Under the pieces are notes generated by a model, which saw only the letters and a program-made list of their open reading frames with translations, was not told the DNA's origin and searched no databases. Shown here in pieces: positions 51,540-59,038 of a stretch of DNA of 64,000 nt. The number at the start of each line of letters is the position of its first letter. The stretch's first letter is position 1. Source of the DNA: Anaerolineae bacterium (GTDB lineage: Bacteria; Chloroflexota; Anaerolineae; 4572-78; J111); NCBI GenBank assembly GCA_020433805.1, contig JAGRBZ010000002.1:1-64000 (forward strand), given 5' to 3'. The position numbers were made by a program, and so were the translations under genes.

Positions 51540-52840
51540 ACGCCTATGTTAACTACCTGAAACAACTCGCACGGTACTCGCACCAGAAAATTCTCTCCAA
51601 ACTCCACAAACTCTATGAACGCTATAAACTCCCCTTAAGCACAGCGACCCTCACCAAACTCAATCCGACCAAACCGTACCGCCTTGACATTGGCCATCCC
51701 GACCGCATCGTCATCCTTCTTGTGGGCTGTGGTGGAACAGGGTCGTGGGTCGCTCATATCCTGGCCCAACTGGCTGTTTGGGCCAAAGGGGCGGGCATTG
51801 ACCTGCGGCTCTACTTCATCGATCACGACCATGTGGAAGAGAAAAATCTGGTGCGCCAGAATTTCTGTCCGGCCGAGGTTGGTTATCCCAAGGCCTTTAG
51901 CCTGGCCTGGCGCTATACGGCTGCCTTTGGCCTAACCATCACTCCGGTGGTAGAGCAATTCTCAGCCGAGTTGCTGGAGCGGTACAAGCCGGCGTACTCC
52001 CCCCATGGAACGCTGACCCTGGTTATCGGCGCGGTCGATAACGTCTGTGCCCGGCGTGCCATCGCCGAGGCCATCACCGCCAAATTGGAGCAGAGTTGGG
52101 GCGGTCAGCACAAATATTTCTGGCTCGACGCCGGCAACGAACGCTTTAGCGGCCAAATATTGATCGGCAACAGCCTGGAACCGGAGCCGCTACTTTCGCC
52201 GCTGGGCTACTGCATCGGCCTGCCGCTGCCTCATCTGCAAGAGCCTGGGTTACTTATGGAACGCGAACGCTCGTTGGTGGACTTAAGCTGCGCCGACCTC
52301 AACCTGCTGGGCGAGCAAAGCGCTATGATCAACCGGGCGATGGCTACCATGATTGGGCTGTACTTATATCGCCTCTTGCAGAGCCGGGACTTGTACTGGC
52401 AATCGAGCTGGCTAAACCTGGAGACGGGGGTTACCAAGAGCAACCCCATCAGCGGTGGCCGGGTGGTGGCCCCCAAGCCACCCCAGCGCATTCCGGTGAC
52501 GACTCCGGATCAGCCTCGTCCTGTGGCAGCCCCGCCGGCCGTCCTGGACCCGGAGGCAACCATCTGCCCTCACTGTGATGGCAATCTCATTCAAGGTGAA
52601 GATGAGTGGTCAGGGGTGTTGGTGGGCGTCCGGTTCTGCGATAGCTGCACCTTCCGCGAAGAGTTCTGCCGGGAGTGTGGTGGACAGATCGTGGAAGCCC
52701 AATCCATGATTGACAATGAACCTCAGCCCTCGATTTACTGTATGGAATGTGGCTGGCACGAACCCATTCCACCCCGAACGGCAGCGGCGCCACCTGTGGC
52801 CGCGCCTGATCCTGAGCTGGTAAATGAGGAAACCCGGTAA
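51536..52840 (+). CDS. PRTRC ThiF-family (E1-like) protein with C-terminal zinc ribbons
   Basis: A 434-residue protein. The ThiF/E1 Rossmann domain (about 55-290) has LLVGCGGTGSW for nucleotide binding, YFIDHDHVEEKNLVRQNF with the catalytic Asp/Arg residues, and LDAGNERFSGQ as in PRTRC ThiF proteins. The C-terminal ~95 residues add four CxxC pairs (CPHC, CDSC, CREC, CMEC), forming two zinc ribbons. These are unusual for PRTRC ThiF as I know it. The start is ATG 51536, overlapping the previous stop with GGAGG just upstream; ATG 51524 is rejected. It completes the cassette. Confidence 0.85.
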   Translation: MNAYVNYLKQLARYSHQKILSKLHKLYERYKLPLSTATLTKLNPTKPYRLDIGHPDRIVILLVGCGGTGSWVAHILAQLAVWAKGAGIDLRLYFIDHDHVEEKNLVRQNFCPAEVGYPKAFSLAWRYTAAFGLTITPVVEQFSAELLERYKPAYSPHGTLTLVIGAVDNVCARRAIAEAITAKLEQSWGGQHKYFWLDAGNERFSGQILIGNSLEPEPLLSPLGYCIGLPLPHLQEPGLLMERERSLVDLSCADLNLLGEQSAMINRAMATMIGLYLYRLLQSRDLYWQSSWLNLETGVTKSNPISGGRVVAPKPPQRIPVTTPDQPRPVAAPPAVLDPEATICPHCDGNLIQGEDEWSGVLVGVRFCDSCTFREEFCRECGGQIVEAQSMIDNEPQPSIYCMECGWHEPIPPRTAAAPPVAAPDPELVNEETR

Positions 52841-52903
52841 CCGGTTTTGGAGGTTGTCCATCTAGATTGGGTGGACAGCCTCTCCTTCAGGAGACCTAAT
52901 GCC

Positions 52904-52981
52904 ATGAAACTAAATCATAAACCCGCTCGCCCTGTTTATCTGCGACCCTGTTCTGCCAAGACCTGTTTGAGGCTCAACTGA
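52904..52981 (+). CDS. Short coupled ORF, possible leader peptide
   Basis: A 25-residue frame starting MKLNHKPARPVYLRPCSAKT from ATG 52904 has CAGGAGA upstream at 52888-52894. Its stop overlaps the next start (TGATG at 52979-52983). It probably serves translational coupling to the following gene. The peptide is basic with two Cys. Confidence 0.35.
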   Translation: MKLNHKPARPVYLRPCSAKTCLRLN

Positions 52982-53256
52982 TGGCCAAGTTGGAAATCAC
53001 CGTCAGCCGTAAAGGCAATGACCGGCTGGTCGCCCACGAAACATTCGAGATTAGCCCCGAGCTGGCCCAGGAACTCATCGCCAAAATGGAAGCGATGATG
53101 GCCAAACTGCCGGGCCGGCACCGCATCACCCGCACCGTTCGGCCCGACAGAGCCGACGTGGTTGAAATCGAACTCAATCGAGATGCCCCGCCGCCCATGG
53201 TTCACCCTAACTTTGAAGAGCTTTTTAGACAAAGGAAGAAAGATGATCCCTGTTGA
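52981..53256 (+). CDS. Hypothetical protein, 91 residues
   Basis: A small charged protein starting MAKLEITVSRKGNDRLVAH, with a helical middle (ELAQELIAKMEAMMAKLPG) and a basic C-terminus. No family recognised. It starts immediately on the stop of the short ORF upstream and overlaps the next start by 14 bp. It belongs to the PRTRC/replication operon. Confidence 0.5.
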   Translation: MAKLEITVSRKGNDRLVAHETFEISPELAQELIAKMEAMMAKLPGRHRITRTVRPDRADVVEIELNRDAPPPMVHPNFEELFRQRKKDDPC

Positions 53257-53461
53257 TGACGACTTCAAATTAACCGACCAGACCGTGCAGCGAATGGTTG
53301 ATCTGCTGCAAGACGGCATTTCGGTCGCGTTCATTGTCCAGGGCTTGAAATTCCATCACGTCCGTCCGGCTCTGACCCACTACCTGAAGGGCCCTTTGGT
53401 CTGCTGCCAATCCGGTTTGGTGGATGTGCCGGAGTGGGTGTCAACCGTGGTAAAGGGTTGA
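53243..53461 (+). CDS. Hypothetical protein, 72 residues
   Basis: ATG 53243, with AAAGGAAG at 53231-53238, gives a 72-residue product beginning MIPVDDDFKLTDQTVQRMVD. The middle (GISVAFIVQGLKFHHVRPAL) could be a helix-turn-helix-like unit. An upstream in-frame start at 53162 lies inside the previous gene and is rejected. Function unknown. Confidence 0.5.
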   Translation: MIPVDDDFKLTDQTVQRMVDLLQDGISVAFIVQGLKFHHVRPALTHYLKGPLVCCQSGLVDVPEWVSTVVKG

Positions 53462-53501
53462 ACGGCTGACCGCTATCATAGCCGAACATCGCGCCGGCGA
53501 G

Positions 53502-53912
53502 GTGGGGCAACTCGCCGCTTACGCCGACGTGCTGGCCTATCTCTACCCGGCTGCCGGCGGCCAATTCTTACCAGATAGATGGGACGCCATCTACCGCTAC
53601 ATCCTGCATACCACCCTGGTCCGGCACGAGCTGCCGGCTGATGAAACGACGTCCCAAGCGGCTTGTTTGACCCCTGGTCAAGAAGCCCGGCTCTTTGACC
53701 TGCGGCAAGAGCTGCGCCACTCCATTGTCCGGCTAGCCCGGCTGCGGGAGATTGCCTGGCCGGGGCGACCGTTATCAGGCTCTTCGGACCAACCCTCCTT
53801 TCGGCAGTTAGCCCACCGCCGGCCGGGGCAGACGATTTGTTTGAACGTAACCCAGGAGAAAATTAACCATGACTCAAAAACAGAAATCCCGCCGTTCAGC
53901 CCGCCCCCCTAA
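53502..53912 (+). CDS. Hypothetical helical protein (possible CTG start at 53466)
   Basis: A protein of 136 residues from GTG 53502. The frame upstream stays coding-like (LTAIIAEHRAGE) back to CTG 53466, which follows GGTAAAGGG at 53450-53458 at good spacing, so translation may begin there and give 148 residues. It is rich in Leu, Arg and aromatics (LAYLYPAAGGQFLPDRWDAI). No domain was recognised. Its end overlaps the next gene by 44 bp. Confidence 0.5.
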   Translation: MGQLAAYADVLAYLYPAAGGQFLPDRWDAIYRYILHTTLVRHELPADETTSQAACLTPGQEARLFDLRQELRHSIVRLARLREIAWPGRPLSGSSDQPSFRQLAHRRPGQTICLNVTQEKINHDSKTEIPPFSPPP

Positions 53913-54957
53913 AGCGCGACGCCTGCCGGCCCCCCAAATCCCGGCAACGTTGCGCCCCTTACCCCCACGCCAATCAAGCCCCCTGCCGGTTGACGATCCC
54001 AACGTCACCAAGATTGCCCACTTGCTCGAACAGATGGCCACCGTCTCCGGCCTCAGCTCCTACGTTCTGCTCAGGGACTGGCTGGGCATGCTGGAAAGCG
54101 GCCTGAAGATGTGGCCGGCCAACATGCGGGCCATGGCCTTGGACGGACAGGTCATCGAAGACCCACCGGAAATTCAGATCATCTTCAGCCAGGCTCGCGA
54201 ACGCTATTTGCGCGTTTCAGCCCAGCGTCCGGCCGTCTATCGCCAGATGCAGGAAGCCTTCTCGGAGGCCTTTGCCATATTGTTGGAGAGCTCGACCCCC
54301 GGTCTGGAACAAATCAAGGGCAACCCCGATGTCATCGGCCAGGTTTTTACGACCTGCCTCCAACCCGGCCATGCCTCGCCCTGGTGGTGCTACTTTCCCG
54401 ACTGGTCGACGGCACTGGCCGTTGCTCAGGACACACTGCCAGAGGCTGGCCAACTGGTCTACCTGGTGCTGGCTGAAGCAGCCTTACAGGCTCGCGCTGA
54501 GGGTCAGGCCATTCAGCTCAAACCTGGCGAAAACTTCCCCGACTGGTTCGAAGCAATCTGGCCGTATGTGGAGCCGCTGCGCCTCGGGCCGCCGTTGGTC
54601 TCCTCCAGTGTGGAGCTCCTGGCTACCGCCGCTCAATTTCCGGGCTGGGCGCTCAAGACCGGTGTGGTCACGTTCAGCTGGGATCCAGCTCTTGATCCCC
54701 TAATCCAACAACTTATTAACATTGACGCGATGTTGTATGGCCTGAATGGCTATATCGTCGCTCACTGTGAGGCCCTGATCGACATCCAGGAACAGTTGGC
54801 CCAGGTCGACGCGCAGCTCGTTTCAACCGCTGCCGTGTATCACCTGCCACCGACCCTTGATGAAACCCCGGAACAAGACCCCAACCATCAACAAAAGCGC
54901 CAGCCGGCCACCGGTCAGAGCTTTGCCGATCTGTTTCGCCAAAAGTCCAAACCGTAA
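53869..54957 (+). CDS. Methyltransferase-fold protein, motif I lost (paralogue 1)
   Basis: A 362-residue protein. After a basic disordered N-terminus (about 1-45) it aligns by eye along its length with the protein at 60656: GLSSYVLLRDWLGMLESGLK, EAFSEAFAILLE, and a C-terminal segment DPALDPLIQQLINIDAMLYG. In the paralogue the corresponding region has a SAM-binding motif EPAVGTG; here it reads PPLVSSS (about 241-247), so SAM binding is doubtful. No NPPY catalytic motif is present. AGGAG precedes ATG 53869. It may be a DNA-binding or structural subunit derived from an N6-adenine methyltransferase. Confidence 0.6.
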   Translation: MTQKQKSRRSARPPKARRLPAPQIPATLRPLPPRQSSPLPVDDPNVTKIAHLLEQMATVSGLSSYVLLRDWLGMLESGLKMWPANMRAMALDGQVIEDPPEIQIIFSQARERYLRVSAQRPAVYRQMQEAFSEAFAILLESSTPGLEQIKGNPDVIGQVFTTCLQPGHASPWWCYFPDWSTALAVAQDTLPEAGQLVYLVLAEAALQARAEGQAIQLKPGENFPDWFEAIWPYVEPLRLGPPLVSSSVELLATAAQFPGWALKTGVVTFSWDPALDPLIQQLINIDAMLYGLNGYIVAHCEALIDIQEQLAQVDAQLVSTAAVYHLPPTLDETPEQDPNHQQKRQPATGQSFADLFRQKSKP

Positions 54958-55245
54958 ACAGCCCAGGGCGCAGCCTATAAAACGTCCATTATCCAGGCTG
55001 AGGCCCTGAACAGGGCAGGAACAGCCCAGGTTCAGACTAGCTTCCCAGTAATAGCCCCTAAGCTGCCCAGTTTTGGCCTGCTCAGACGCTGAGCAGGCCC
55101 TGTTCAGCCTAGCCCCAGGCCAGAAGCAGCCCCAGTATAGCTTCCCTAAATCACTGTCCAATCCCACCATCCATTTCAAACTGCAAGTTCTCCACCACTC
55201 CCGGTGGGTAAGTTTGCCCCAATTAGAATGAAAGGATTCTGTCCA
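54958..55245 (+). other. Repeat-rich non-coding region, candidate origin (element copy C)
   Basis: These 288 bases carry no gene but are dense in repeated words: CAGCCTAT/CAGCCTAG near 54971 and 55105, TAGCTTCCC at about 55038 and 55137, AACAGCCCAGG and AACAGGGCAGG near 55010. A perfect 11-bp hairpin GGCCTGCTCAG-ACG-CTGAGCAGGCC lies at 55075-55099. GCAAGTTCTCC at 55183-55193 runs into a CCACC/GGTGG hairpin (55192-55207). It sits directly upstream of the DNA-binding and primase-helicase genes, where a replication origin would be expected. It shares words with regions at 9359 and 26013. Confidence 0.55.
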
Positions 55246-55857
55246 ATGATGCCTACACCCTATCCACAGCAGACTATCTCTGCTGCCAATGATGAAGTTA
55301 TTCCCCACACCATCGTCCGTCGCGTCTATGGTTTACCCCCAAGCTGGCTCCGGCAGCTCGGCCGGCCGGATCAGATCAAAACCCGGCGCCAGGACCATAG
55401 CAAACCTGTCGCTCTGTACCGCCGCCGGCGAGTCGAAGCATTCATTGATGCTCGGCAGCCTGCCTATCTGCAAATGTTGATTCGCCAGGCCAAACAATAT
55501 CGCCGTCGCAGATCCGAAACCTGCCGGCAGGTACACGACCTCATCGCCTGGGCCCGAAATGTCGAGATTGTTGTCACGACTTTACCCCAGACGGTGGCTC
55601 AGCTCGCGCAGGAAACATCCGCCTCTTTTCGGCTAAATTGTGCCGGCGAGAATAGCGACCGGTTTGTCCTGACCCCAAAAGCGATGGTGGCTCACGTGCG
55701 CCATACTTGCACCAACTACCACCAGTTGCTGAGCCAATTGCAGCGAGGTCCCGGTACGACGGTCACCTACCTCATCCTCAAACAACGGGTCAACCAAGTC
55801 GTTCGTGAACGCCTGCGGCAGCAATACGGCGTGGCCCTGGCGGAGGCCCACCGATGA
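55246..55857 (+). CDS. Probable DNA-binding protein of replication module
   Basis: A 203-residue protein. Its N-terminal part, VYGLPPSWLRQLGRPDQIKT then LYRRRRVEAFID, looks like a helix-turn-helix recognition unit of the MerR/excisionase kind. The middle and C-terminus are helical and basic. ATG 55246 is chosen with AAAGGA 10-15 bp upstream; GTG 55204 and ATG 55228 are less likely. ATGA couples it to the primase-helicase gene. It may bind the repeats just upstream. The fold call is tentative. Confidence 0.55.
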   Translation: MMPTPYPQQTISAANDEVIPHTIVRRVYGLPPSWLRQLGRPDQIKTRRQDHSKPVALYRRRRVEAFIDARQPAYLQMLIRQAKQYRRRRSETCRQVHDLIAWARNVEIVVTTLPQTVAQLAQETSASFRLNCAGENSDRFVLTPKAMVAHVRHTCTNYHQLLSQLQRGPGTTVTYLILKQRVNQVVRERLRQQYGVALAEAHR

Positions 55858-57650
55858 ACGCGCCGCAGCTGGCCGCCTCCCATCGCCGGATGCTGGAGCA
55901 GGATTCCGGCATCACGCCGGAGGTCATCGCTGCTCGCGGCTACCGGACCGTCACCTCGGCTGAAGCTCGCCAGTTTGGCTTCAGCGGCCAGCAAGCCCGC
56001 GATGGGCTGCTGCTGCCAGTTCACACCACCGACGGGCAATCCGGCCTCTACGTTTTGCGGCCTGACCAGCCGCGGGTGGTCGAAGACAAGCGTCAGAAAA
56101 AAGACCCACTGACCGGCGACCGGCCCCAGAAAGTCATCAAGTACGAATGGCCCCGCGGCGTTGGCGCTCGGATCGACTGTCCACCGCCTTGCTTCGACCG
56201 GCTCAAGGATGCCCAGACCTCACTCTGGATCACTGAAGGTCAGAAAAAAGGCGACGCCCTGGCTTCATGGGGACTCTGTACCATCGACCTCCCCAACGGC
56301 GTTTGGGGCTGGAAGTCAAAACAGACCGGCATCCTGGCCGACCTGGACTTCATCGTCTGGGCCGAGCGGGAGGTCTACGTCGTATTCGACTCCGACGTTA
56401 TCACCAAGCCGCCGGTAGCCCAGGCCCTGGCCCGGCTGACCAAAATCCTCAGCCGTCGTGGGGCCAGGGTCACGCCAGTACCCTTGCCTCAACAAGGCGA
56501 CGACAAGCTGGGCGTCGATGACTTCAAAGCCCAGGGCGGCACGTTGGCCCAGTTACAATCCTTTGCCGCCCTGGGCCAACTCCTGCCGCTCCAGACCGAT
56601 GGCAAGCGCAGTAACGAAGCCGGCTCGGCCGAATATCTCAAGACGTTGTCAGAGCTGGGTTACAGCTTCAGGATGCGGGCCCTCGATGACCTGATCGAGG
56701 TCAACAACCAGCCCCTGTCCGATCCGCTACGGGCCGAAATCCGCACCCGCATGCGTGATCTGGGTTACAAAGGACTAACGGCTATCGAGGATGCCTACAC
56801 CGCCTGGGCTTACCGCCGCCAGTACCATCCGGTCAAAGACTATCTCAACCAACTCGCCTGGGACGGCCAGAGTCATATCGCCAGCTTGGCCGGCTACTTC
56901 CGAGACGATCATGCAGCCGTTTACCAGGCAGTCATCGGCGAAACCGGCTACACCGGCACGCCTTCGACTTCGCTCAGGACAAGTATGATCTTCTACCTCT
57001 GGCTGCGACGCTGGCTGATCGGGGCCGTTGGTAAAGCCCTGGAGGCCCGGCAGAATGTAATGCTGGTCCTGGATAGCCATCAAGCAGCGGGCAAAAGTTA
57101 TTTCGTGCGCTGGCTGGGCAGTGTCTTGCCCGATTACTTCAGCGAAGCGCCGCTCAATCCCGATGACAAGGATAGTTGGATCCGGCTGATGTCCACCTTT
57201 GTCTGGGAGTTGGGCGAGCTGGGATCGGTCACCCGGCGCAGTGATCGTGAAGCACTCAAGCATCTGATCTCCTCGCGGATAGTGACCGTACGCAAACCCT
57301 ACCACCGCTTCGATACCATCAAGCCGGCCCTGGCCAGCCTGATCGGCACCATCAACAACGAGGCCGGCTTCTTGACCGACCCGACCGGCAACCGCCGCTT
57401 CCTGGTCTGCCGCCTGACCGGCATTGACTGGGCTTATACCAAAAAGATCGATCCCCACCAGGTCTGGGCCGAGGCGGTCACCCTCTACAAAGCCGGTGAA
57501 CCCTGCCTGCCCACCGCCGAAGAAACCAAGCTGCAAAACGCCATTAACGACGAATATATGGTCCCCATGCTGTCTCTGCGCCGCTCAAAACCCAAAGATC
57601 AGGCTCCCACCCAGCTCTGGTTTGAACTGTCAGAACCGGGTAGCAAGTAG
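55854..57650 (+). CDS. DUF3854/TOPRIM + VapE-like primase-helicase
   Basis: A 598-residue replication protein. The N-terminal half has LWITEGQKKGDALASWGLCT and VYVVFDSDV (about 120-190), the TOPRIM-like pattern of DUF3854 primase-associated domains. The C-terminal half is a VapE/virulence-associated-E type SF3-like helicase: Walker A region DSHQAAGKSYFVRWLG (about 405-420), WELGELGSVTRRSDREALKH, and TNNEAGFLTDPTGNRR-type sensor residues. An in-frame dispersed repeat (56961-56982) adds TPSTSLRTS just before the helicase core. It is coupled to the DNA-binding protein gene by ATGA. It is the probable replication initiator or helicase of the element. Confidence 0.82.
   Translation: MNAPQLAASHRRMLEQDSGITPEVIAARGYRTVTSAEARQFGFSGQQARDGLLLPVHTTDGQSGLYVLRPDQPRVVEDKRQKKDPLTGDRPQKVIKYEWPRGVGARIDCPPPCFDRLKDAQTSLWITEGQKKGDALASWGLCTIDLPNGVWGWKSKQTGILADLDFIVWAEREVYVVFDSDVITKPPVAQALARLTKILSRRGARVTPVPLPQQGDDKLGVDDFKAQGGTLAQLQSFAALGQLLPLQTDGKRSNEAGSAEYLKTLSELGYSFRMRALDDLIEVNNQPLSDPLRAEIRTRMRDLGYKGLTAIEDAYTAWAYRRQYHPVKDYLNQLAWDGQSHIASLAGYFRDDHAAVYQAVIGETGYTGTPSTSLRTSMIFYLWLRRWLIGAVGKALEARQNVMLVLDSHQAAGKSYFVRWLGSVLPDYFSEAPLNPDDKDSWIRLMSTFVWELGELGSVTRRSDREALKHLISSRIVTVRKPYHRFDTIKPALASLIGTINNEAGFLTDPTGNRRFLVCRLTGIDWAYTKKIDPHQVWAEAVTLYKAGEPCLPTAEETKLQNAINDEYMVPMLSLRRSKPKDQAPTQLWFELSEPGSK
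56961..56982. repeat. Dispersed CTTCGAC-GCTCAGGACA repeat inside primase-helicase
   Basis: CCTTCGAC, TTCGCTCAGGACAA interrupts the gene in frame near residue 373, between VIGETGYTG and MIFYLWLRRWL. It is the same repeat type as at 41394-41415. Confidence 0.7.
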
Positions 57651-57735
57651 CAGGTGGCAGGTAGCAAGTAAATCATCTGTTTGCTATTCACCATTCGTCC
57701 ATTCGTAAATTCGTGCATTCGCAAATTTTCACCAG
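57640..57735. repeat. Mosaic intercistronic spacer
   Basis: The left half (GGTAGCAAGTAGCAGGTGGC, then AGGTAGCAAGTAAA) matches the left-arm words of the spacer at 48376. The right half (CACCATTCGTCCATTCGTAA, then ATTCGTGCATTCGC) matches the right arm of the spacer at 36506. The two halves do not pair with each other, so this looks like a recombinant of two spacer types. It precedes AGGAGGA of the next gene. Confidence 0.6.
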
Positions 57736-57746
57736 GAGGACAATCT

Positions 57747-58976
57747 ATGATCTACAACCAAAACAGTAACCTGACCTCTCCCCGCAACGGCATCCTGAGC
57801 CAGGTGCATCGTTACCTGAACACCCTGGGTAGTTGGAGCAGCTACCGTGACCTCAATCGTCCTGAAGAGATCCCCCAACGGCTGGCCAATCTCACCACCG
57901 CTTTCTTTGGCCTGGACGGCCTGACCGGTAACGGCTTACCCAAAGTGACCGGTATCCTGGGAGCAATCATGGCCGTTCATGCCCTGGAGCAGGTCAGTGG
58001 CAGCCTGGCCACCTTTGGCATACGGTTGTTGCTGCGGGGCGAACCGCTGGACCAGTATCGAGGGATCGTCCTACGCCGCAGCCCAGTGACGCCGCGAACT
58101 GCCCGCGCTCTGGGCTGGCTCATCGGCAGCCGGCTGGTCGACGCCGAGGGGGTCTACTTCTTCGAGTCGGGTCGAACCTGGCACAGCCAGACGGTGACCG
58201 TCGCGCTGTGGGAGACCCGGCGCACCTTGACCCATCTGCGCAGCCTCAGCCTGCCCTACCGCGAGTTTTATTTTGACCGGGAGGTCGCTCCCCAAACCCT
58301 GGTCGACCTGGTCAAAGGCAGCCGCGCCCCCGACTCAATCCCCGGTTTTATCGGCAGCGTCAATGAGTTGGAGACCATTACCAGCCTGGGCTATCTCAAG
58401 CGGGCTTTCTTCGCCGCTAACTGGCTGCTGATCGAGCCGGGGGAACGGGACGATGGCAGCCCCGGCCCGGTTGATTATGGGGCCTTGATCCGGGGCAAAC
58501 CGCCCGGCAGCGGCGGTCTGGGTAGCAGCGGCTATTCACGACCGCTGGCACCCTTGCCGTTTTCCGGACCTGGCGCCGGCCGTCCCGGCAGTAGCTGGCC
58601 GTCCACGACCCATTACGCCCCAGCCGTTTCAACCCACCCGACTCGGCTGCCAGATGCGGCCAACGGTACCTCCCGCGCCGTACCGCTCTGGCCCAACCCT
58701 GAACCGGTGACCGTTAGCGTCCCCCCGCCGGCCGATGAGCCCTATCTCCGCATCAAGGCTCGCTATCAAACCCCGGATGGCCGCTACCATCCTCTGCTGA
58801 TCCGGGGCATCACCACCCACCCGATTACGCTGGTCAAGAAAGCCGATGCCATTTACTACGACGGTCAGACCCGCCGCTGGTACGAGATTGTGGATGATGA
58901 GGCCCGTCTGGCCCTGGCCAAAGAAGTCGAGGCCGGCACGTTGAACGTTACTGCAGACTGGCAGCATCAGCTCTGA
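57747..58976 (+). CDS. Leaderless paralogue of MSC protein 7 (WH/THLRS domain)
   Basis: A 409-residue protein collinear with that at 39229: QVHRYLNTLGSWSSYRDLN, a hydrophobic TGILGAIMAVHALEQ, domain A (RTWHSQTVT, RTLTHLRSL, FYFDREV, IPGFIGSV), a Ser/Pro linker, and the C-terminal KKADAIYYDGQTRRWYEIVDDE domain. Instead of M-S-C it begins MIYNQNSNLTSPRNG from ATG 57747, which follows AGGAGGA. An upstream in-frame extension to 57681 lies in the spacer and is rejected. It sits far from the family cluster, in the replication operon. Confidence 0.75.
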   Translation: MIYNQNSNLTSPRNGILSQVHRYLNTLGSWSSYRDLNRPEEIPQRLANLTTAFFGLDGLTGNGLPKVTGILGAIMAVHALEQVSGSLATFGIRLLLRGEPLDQYRGIVLRRSPVTPRTARALGWLIGSRLVDAEGVYFFESGRTWHSQTVTVALWETRRTLTHLRSLSLPYREFYFDREVAPQTLVDLVKGSRAPDSIPGFIGSVNELETITSLGYLKRAFFAANWLLIEPGERDDGSPGPVDYGALIRGKPPGSGGLGSSGYSRPLAPLPFSGPGAGRPGSSWPSTTHYAPAVSTHPTRLPDAANGTSRAVPLWPNPEPVTVSVPPPADEPYLRIKARYQTPDGRYHPLLIRGITTHPITLVKKADAIYYDGQTRRWYEIVDDEARLALAKEVEAGTLNVTADWQHQL

Positions 58977-59038
58977 TCTGTCCCTCGTTTTCAATCGTAA
59001 GCAACAAATGACCACTCAAAAATGAAGGAGTAATTTCC

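Noticed and set aside
56775-57536. 253-codon minus-strand frame
   Set aside because: Antisense to the primase-helicase gene; low-complexity Gly/Gln/Asp composition and no start signals.
57681-57746. N-terminal extension of the leaderless WH-domain protein
   Set aside because: It is translated from the mosaic spacer, and the ribosome-binding site AGGAGGA lies after it, directly before ATG 57747.
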